The position numbers were made by a program, and so were the translations under genes. A stretch of 64,000 nt of DNA from Haberlea rhodopensis (lineage: Eukaryota > Streptophyta > Magnoliopsida > Lamiales > Gesneriaceae): NCBI GenBank assembly GCA_907163345.1, contig CAJQUN010000021.1, forward strand, positions 8,370,001 to 8,434,000. Direction: 5' to 3'. The notes under the pieces are model-generated. The model saw only the letters and a program-made list of their open reading frames with translations, searched no databases and was not told where the DNA came from. Below, piece after piece: positions 57,572 to 64,000 of this stretch. Position 1 is the stretch's first letter; every line of letters begins with the position of its first letter.

Positions 57572-59625
57572 TGTAAGGACCCTAATCCTTAAGTGCGAAA
57601 TCAAGGCATAATAGAGCTAATATAAATGATCAGAGTGAGAAATAACGTGTTGAGTCTATGAGCTTAAGCATTACATGCCAAAATAAGGACTACCAAAAAT
57701 TGATTAATTACATTCCAATCAATGAATGTTCAATTATAGTTTTATACTACTCCTAGAGTAGATACTATCCAATTAATCCTGTCCTTCAGTCTCAAAAGCA
57801 TCCTCAAAAGCTCACCATCTCAACCCGTCTAGCCCTTCTATCATGCCAAACGTGTACCTACAAGGACAACCCCCAAACATGAGCAATAATAATCATTCAT
57901 ATTCAACACAATATGAAGATAAAGCGTAAATGCATAATCATAATAAAACACTTCCTGTTTCCCCATGCATTTCAAACGCTTCTCGTTTAGTTGTCCCTGT
58001 ACCATAACTCATGAGTATAATCAATAGATTATTTTAAATGGTCTAAACATGTCATGAACATATACCATTTCATCAATACCAAATACTGATCACCAATCCC
58101 TAGTCATGTCCATCACAATGTATTTTAATGCCCCTCGCTTATTTACATATAGACGGCATAGGATAACCTCGCTTCAATGGACTACGGGACTCCCACCCCT
58201 CGCCTCTCATTGAGCGGCAAATACCCTTTCCTCGTCCTATATGATAACCACGCTCAAATGTGACATGCGGCGCTCCCACCCCTCGCTTCACATTTAGCGG
58301 AACCAAACCAAATAGCGGCAAGCATTAAAATCATCAAGGGATGACCACGACTCATGGGATATGCATCAATAATCATATGCATCTATAAACATCATGCATA
58401 ACATGTATTTGCATCCACTATGCAATACCACATATATACTTGCATCCACAATGCATAAACAATAAGTATATAAGATACATGTACCGTTGGGGTGCCCGTA
58501 CGTCCACTACGTACCTTTCCAAAATGTAGGGTATGGTAGGACTTCAATGCCTTGGCTGTGTTGCCACCTGGGTTGGTTCTACACATTCACAAATATCAAT
58601 ATTAGAACCCAATAATAGTCCAATACCAAAAATCCTACAAAAAAATCCAAAAAACCAAATTTTGGCTTTCGCGATCGATCGCCCCTCACGGCGATCGATC
58701 GCCAATCCTCACTGTCCGAGAATCAAAAATTTGCACCCTTCGGCGATCGATCGCCACCCCTGGCGCGATCGATCGCCAGACCCACCGATCGATCGCCCAA
58801 GAGTGGCGATCGATCGCCAAACGCTTGCAAAACCCACTGCCTGGGCGCGATCGATCGCCTGGAAAGGGGCGATCGATCGCCAACCTCTGTTACCCGAAAA
58901 ACTCCATTTTTGCACCTCAAAACCATTCCAATCCATTCCAACACTTAATCCAACCAACCAACAACATAAATATTAACATAAACCACCAAAACATACTTCA
59001 AAACAAGTATAAATCTAACCATTAACCAAACCCACAACAACCCAACACAAACCCATTTTAAAACCATTCAAAACCAACCCAAACTTAAACAAAACACAAC
59101 AAAATCAACCATGAGGTATCCATACCTCTTGGGGACCTCAAATCACCCAATATACTCCACAAAATAAGATTTTGCAAGGGCTTCTCTTCACCCCAAGGCT
59201 GGAACTCGAAAATGAGGGGAAGGGTTTGTGTGGGAAATGATTTGGTAAAGTGAAAGTGATTTGGATGAGGTGGGGTTGGGTATAAAAGTGTTGGGTTTAA
59301 TAAAATGCATACCAAAATAATTCTATGGTGTATAAAACACCCCAACATGATATTTTTCAAAGCATTTACTCATAATGCACCAAATATCAATTAAACACAT
59401 GATTTCCAATTAATTGCTACCAAAGGCAAATAAATCATGCTTCCAATAATATTTACCCCACATGCACCACATGCACCCTGAAATGCAACCCCGGGTCACC
59501 CTATCCACATGACCATGCATTTCCATAAGGTAAATAAATTCCAACACATAATTAATTACCACATAATTAATCATAATAATCGTAATTAATGCCCAAATGC
59601 AATTAACCATTTCGGGGATATCACA
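57572..59625 (-). repeat. T 5' LTR
   Basis: 2054 bp, uninterrupted; it carries the signals for transcription of gag-pol towards lower coordinates. Contains the GCGATCGATCGC cluster 58671-58880. TCGC/GCGG hairpin-like motifs are near 58170-58320. Confidence 0.93.
58671..58880. repeat. Cluster of GCGATCGATCGC palindromes (T 5' LTR)
   Basis: Counterpart of 51830-52039, offset 6841 bp, with one base difference noticed in a flank (CCCGCC versus CCCACC). Confidence 0.92.
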
Positions 59626-59630
59626 ATTAT

Positions 59631-60530
59631 CTTGTGAGGGTTAAGGTATTTCATTATTGGTGTTTCCCTCCGAGTTATGCGATAGCCTTCCCAAGTTTGG
59701 ATTGTTAAATCCTAGGATTATCAAAGGATGGCAGGAATTCGGATTGGTTGGGTGTCGCTGTCGACACAAGCGTTGAGGATGCAATAGGTTTATTGCATGT
59801 CCTTTCAAATTTTGAAACTCTGTGGAGTCTCGATTGTTTATTACGACCAGGATGTGGTTCTTGGGATATCCGGAGGTGGACATCTTGTGAGATGTCTTTT
59901 GTGTGGATCGGTGGCCGTGAGTTGCCCGATCCGAGTTGCAGAGGGTGCAACTGCTCCTTGGATGGAGGTGGTCTGTATAGCGGAAACCAGGTTTGGTATG
60001 TATGCTAGTGTTTCCCTCGCAACGATGTATGTTAGACATCGTGAGTCTTGATAAAGATGTCATGGAATGATATCTACGATAGAATCAGGAGCGATTCGAA
60101 TCCTTACAGTTTCAGTTGACTAACTGCTTTTGGATTATTAACGTTGAGCTGTGCTAACGCTCTTTGACGTTATGATGGATTTGGAAGTCTATTCCACTCC
60201 ATAGTTTGACACGAGGTCAACGTCTCACGGTTGAGGTGTCATTCAGGATGCGTTCTTACTAGTTGTATTAGAACTAAGGATGACTGTCCGATCTACAGTC
60301 GTAAGTATAGGTTGTTTTGCAGTCATGAGAGACTGACTTTTGGGATGACCCGCACCGAGGTACGTTTTGCCTCTTGGGTGATAGGTTGGGTTTGGTAAGT
60401 CGCTCTGTTTCAGAGTTTGATGTGAGGTAAGTATCCTCGCGTTTATTAATACGATTCTGATATGGTCAAGAATCGAGGTTATGGCTTCATGTTGTTGTGT
60501 AGCCTGGGTGTTACGTGATACACCAGTGCT
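59631..60530 (+). other. Y internal region, second part, non-coding
   Basis: Resumes after the T insertion and runs to the PPT. Its reverse complement is similar by eye to 3060-3800 of Y'. ORFs here (for example 59705-59950 minus, matching 3436-3693 plus of Y') are antisense to the element in both copies. They look like by-products of DNA similarity, not genes. Confidence 0.7.
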
Positions 60531-60565
60531 AATTTCGAGGACGAAATTCTTTTAGTGGGGGATAT
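60531..60565 (+). promoter_or_regulatory. Y polypurine tract and hairpin
   Basis: AATTTCG/CGAAATT hairpin (60531-60537 and 60542-60548, loop AGGA) followed by TTAGTGGGGGATAT and then the 3' LTR start. Confidence 0.85.
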
Positions 60566-62713
60566 TGTGATGACCAGGGATTATAGGTGTTAATCCCGTA
60601 GTGTTAATAATCCCTAAAGTGGTTTTACGTGGCGATTTGGAGTTTAATCGAGGTGTTGGGCCTTCTAGGCTCGTTTATTTGGGTAGTTGGGATCGTTGGA
60701 TCCAGAGGTTGAGATTGTATTCTCATTTGGGTGAAAAACCTAAGAGTTGGGTTTTTTTATGTGTCTCGGGATCTCGGGTGCTGTGTGAGCAGCGGTAGGG
60801 GGTTTTGGAGTTAGAGAGAGAATTTTTGAAAACAGATGATTTTTAATGAATCATGATGTATTTGTGGGGCTATTAATGTTTCGGGGTATTTTTGCTATAA
60901 ATACCAAATGAACCCGAGATTTTAAAATAAAAATCATTTCAGCCCCAATTTTTCTCCCTCTTCCCGCGCGCGATCTGTCCGATCTCCTCCAGCCCCCGCG
61001 GCTTCAGGCCGTGCGCCCGCCGCCGTCCGGCCGCCGTTCGGCGCGTGCGACCTATCACCGGCTTCGTCTCGTCGAGGCGCAGCTTTCCCCTCCGTCAATT
61101 CGAAGTTTCGTCGCGTTTTGAAGTCGGATTTTGGCTGGAAGCGCCGATCCCCAATTTCTAGGGTTCTTCGATTTTTTCGTCCGATTTCTTCCGATTTTTC
61201 GATTGGCACATCGTTCCTCGGGGCATGGAACTCGAGCAAGGTTTGGCTCGGACTTCGGAGATTTAAGGTACGTGCGACGTACGAGCATTTCTATATATTA
61301 GGGCATTTGTGAATGCATAATGAAATTTGATTTCATTGAATAATCGCGCATGAGGATTATATATATATATGTTGATATAGCCAAGGAATGACCCAAATCT
61401 TGATATCGCCGCTTGTAGCGTGCGTGACACTAGAGTAGGATGACTCTTACATGATATAAGGGGTACTGGGTTCATATGTATTCATTATGAGACATTTGAG
61501 ATGTCTAGGGTTGTAGAATCATGTATCTATTATGAGACATTTGAGATGTCTAGGGTTGTAGAATCATGTATCTATTATAAGACATTTGAGATGTCTAGGT
61601 TCGTAGAATCATGTATTCATTATAAGACATTTGAGATGTCTAGGTATAATGAAGGATTGGTAAATCAAATGCTAGGCATTTGAGCTATCTGTGATTGATA
61701 GCGAGGTTGTGAAATCAGTATTAGATATTGAGATATCTAAAATTGCATGTTTAATGAATTTTCAATCACTATCTGTTGATATTCGAGGATTAGGCATGCG
61801 ATGAGTTAATCAATGTGTTGATTTACTGATTTTTGAGATTTGATGAGTTTGATGATTGTGAGGACAGGGACAGTACACGGAATCCCGGATGAGGTTGCCA
61901 TCCAGGGAGTATCATTTAAATTCATTTGTATTTACCTTTGTTGTAAATTATGAATTTCATTATTGTGATTATGGGATTTTGTGTATTGGTATGCTCACCC
62001 CGTTGGGGGCTGTCTCTGTTGGGGCAGGTGAACAGGTACATCGATGGCTTTGGAGTTGAGCTCGAGCTGTTGATTGGATGCACTCCCAGGATCGTGGTAC
62101 CAGGGCTTGAGGGAGCACGGTATCGTATGGAGTACTTATATACACCTGAGGTTATATATACATTCATGATGCTCGCATGTGAGCACGGTTATACTTGTAT
62201 ATGGGTTGTATATAAAGGCATGAGCCTTTCTCTCTTTCATTTGAGGTTGCATGCAATTAGAGGTAGAATTGCTAAATGATATGAGAGTCATTGGTGTATT
62301 ATGTGGGTGTTGAAACCCACTTTTGTAGTCATATGTGTGGCGTCTTCCTTGGCTGGGAATTTACTTGTATTACTGCTTTCTGATGAGTATTATGTGTTCC
62401 CTGGCCGGGAATTATGTTATGTGTTGTGCCTTTTTTTTTGGGATAGCTCTACTTATGGGGAGACTCTGCCCAAATTTTTATAAAAGTTCACAATGTGAAA
62501 AGTGGTACCAAGGGGTTGGTAAAGGGCAAACATATGAGTCTTTTATTGTTAGGATGATGATCTTATAACATTGAGTATTAAAGGAAATTTTGAAATTGAC
62601 ATTCAATGGTAAAGTATCATCTGAGCTTCCCGATTGACTTTTTATTGAAAGCATGTGCCACACATAGTGGTTAATACACTAATCAGGGGTTAAGGGCTAA
62701 GGGGGCCCTTACA
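60566..62713 (+). repeat. Y 3' LTR
   Basis: 2148 bp starting TGTGATGACC and ending GGGCCCTTACA, followed by TSD TACTC. Differs from the 5' LTR by about 18 substitutions, a 10-bp insertion near 61185 and short runs. Confidence 0.93.
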
Positions 62714-62718
62714 TACTC

Positions 62719-63793
62719 TGTAGATATAGCATTGGTCCGAGCTACGTTGAAATGAGTTTTATCATGACGTCTGGCAAAGACGTGTAATGATGCTGATGTA
62801 TGACCTTATATGTCATTATTTGATTTATATGACTTATTTGTCACTAAATGATTCTTGTGTGACTATATGATAAATGGAGATGCATGGAATTTCCTTATAT
62901 GTGAATTACATGATATGTATACATTTTCACATGAGATTTATTGACATGTTGAATTGCATATGACATATGATGCATAGATGAATACATGGGCATATCATAT
63001 TGATCTATCCAATCCTTTGATATCCTTGTTGATGATTGAGTTGATTTACTCTCAGTGTCGGGGACGACGAGTACGGCGATGACATGCAGTATAGGTAGCA
63101 ACTGTAGTCACGCGCGTGTCACCGGGATGGACGAGCACAGCACATAGGATGAGTCTCCTAATGCAATGTGTGTGTGCTGTCACCCTCTGCTCGAGCTGAT
63201 AGTATTTGATGATCCCTTCCTTTGGACTCCGATATTTGGTATCTTGAGATTCGATTCTTTGTACCCATTAATACATCGCATTCATACATGGTATGCACTG
63301 CATGATACTTTGTCATTCTTGACGTGATTCTTTTTGTTCTCGTACTGGGTTCTGACCCCCTTCACGGGGGGCTGTCATGTCTTTGTTGTATGGGCATGAC
63401 AGGTGGTACGGGTAGACGTACTGCGGATGCTCGAGGTTAAGCATCGATGAATACCGGAGCTCCTTGAGAGCGAGCTCAGGTTCTGTTTTATGTTTTGAGA
63501 CCCAGTAGTTGTTAGAGTATTTTGACTTATGTTTTAAATTTACCGGGGTATGCCCCGAGTATCTGTATTTTAATTATGCTACTACTGGTTGATTTATACT
63601 TGCTAATTATGTTATGATCAACATGTTAAATTGGAAACTGGAATTATATATTTTCAGTATCAGTATATATGTATCACCTAAAAGTGAAATATTTTAGGGT
63701 TGTTTGACAAGACATTTGAAATAAATCTTCCGCTGTTTACGCAAATAATCATTATGTGTTCATTAAACACCACATTAGGATCGGGCCCTCCCA
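62719..63793 (+). other. Right part of the X solo LTR, no genes
   Basis: AT-rich LTR sequence ending GGGCCCTCCCA. Complement of window positions 1-451 and 9251-9440. Nothing coding is seen. Confidence 0.8.
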
Positions 63794-63798
63794 CAAAG

Positions 63799-64000
63799 TA
63801 TCATGCAATGCATACCATGCATAAATGCGATGCATGAATGGGTACATCAAATATCAAGATACTAAAATCGGAGTCCAAAGGAATGTATCATCAATCAATA
63901 TCAAGCTCGAGTAGAGGGTGGCGGCATCGCACGACATAACTCCTCCATCGCCGTGCCCAGCATCCCTCCTGTCTAGGTCTGGCGACAACGCACGTGATTA
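63799..64000 (-). mobile_element. Outer X LTR (minus), right part
   Basis: Continues the sequence left at 36309: positions 63794-63900 match 48-150 of the window start (CAAAGTATCATGCAATGC). Runs off the window edge. Confidence 0.8.

Larger units (their letters stand above)
44764..59625 (-). mobile_element. T element: Tekay/Del-like gypsy chromovirus with nested G element
   Basis: TSD ATTAT (44759-44763 and 59626-59630). The right LTR 57572-59625 (2054 bp) is next to a tRNA-Met PBS, so it is the 5' LTR. The left LTR (44764-45383 plus 51352-52784, 2053 bp) is the 3' LTR and contains the G element. I noticed about seven substitutions and one indel between the LTRs. The gag-pol frame is almost complete. 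It is the most intact autonomous-type element here and a possible helper for Y and Y', with which it shares terminal bases, PBS spacing and the PPT hairpin. Confidence 0.95.
39427..62713 (+). mobile_element. Y element: non-coding LTR retrotransposon with a nested gypsy element
   Basis: LTRs 39427-41564 (2138 bp) and 60566-62713 (2148 bp), TSD TACTC (39422-39426 and 62714-62718). A PBS follows the left LTR and a PPT precedes the right one, so it reads on the plus strand. Its own interior is 41565-44763 and 59631-60565 (about 4.1 kb). That interior has no gag or pol but is related to the Y' interior. I counted about 18 substitutions and a few indels between the LTRs, so it is older than the elements nested in it. 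Confidence 0.93.
36310..63793 (+). mobile_element. X solo LTR, plus strand, enlarged by nested insertions
   Basis: Starts TGTAAGGCCC at 36310 and ends GGGCCCTCCCA at 63793, flanked by the TSD CAAAG (36305-36309 and 63794-63798). LTR sequence is 36310-36481, 37986-39421 and 62719-63793, about 2.68 kb after removal of the insertions. The X copy at the window start shows the empty site (48-52). No internal region, hence a solo LTR. No coding capacity. Nested inside are a copia solo LTR and element Y. Confidence 0.9.

Overview
The window is flowering-plant nuclear DNA from a repeat-dense, probably heterochromatic region. I see no host gene. The evidence is a pile of LTR retrotransposons with plant-type primer-binding sites (tRNA-Met and tRNA-Asp), Ty1/copia and Ty3/gypsy (Tekay/Del-like chromovirus) polyproteins, 5-bp target-site duplications (TSDs) and solo LTRs. 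I cannot name the species. Apart from about 225 bp at 10704-10928 and a poorly defined stretch near 35022-35940, every base can be assigned to an element or a piece of one.

Families (my labels): X, an LTR of about 2.7 kb seen only as LTRs; Y and Y', two copies of a non-coding gypsy-type derivative (LARD-like) with LTRs of 2.1-2.6 kb; T, Tekay/Del-like gypsy elements with gag-pol; C, a copia element with LTRs of about 1.5 kb; G, a gag-only Athila-like element (TR-GAG type).

Left part, 1-10703: an X LTR (minus) split by a very young Y' element (452-9245, TSD GAAAG, both LTRs 2572 bp with one difference seen). 10929-16106: a broken T element (minus) whose left LTR carries a solo LTR of its own family (11200-13185, TSD CCTTC), with a deletion joining LTR sequence directly to reverse transcriptase. 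16107-34515: a copia cluster. A minus-strand copy and a plus-strand copy meet head to head at 20196-20198, giving an inverted repeat with arms of about 4.1 kb. A Y-type solo LTR sits in the right arm. The right-hand LTR is shared with a complete but mutated copia (25696-34515).

Right part, 36160-64000: a Russian-doll nest in which each junction has a matching TSD. A minus X LTR contains a plus X solo LTR (36310-63793, CAAAG). That contains a copia solo LTR (36482-37980, CACAT) and a Y element (39427-62713, TACTC). Y contains a T element (44764-59625, ATTAT), and the left LTR of T contains a G element (45384-51346, GACTC). LTR divergence judged by eye (Y about 0.8%, T about 0.35%, G about 0.25%) follows the nesting order.

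The only near-complete machinery is the T element gag-pol (about 1.5 kb of codons more than 1,400 aa, one frameshift near its end). Y, Y' and G have no pol and share termini or priming signals with autonomous families, so they probably depend on enzymes supplied in trans. The most unusual signals are non-coding: clusters of the palindrome GCGATCGATCGC in LTRs of different families, arrays of short hairpins with compensatory stem changes in Y and Y', hairpins in the copia leader, and the large copia inverted repeat.
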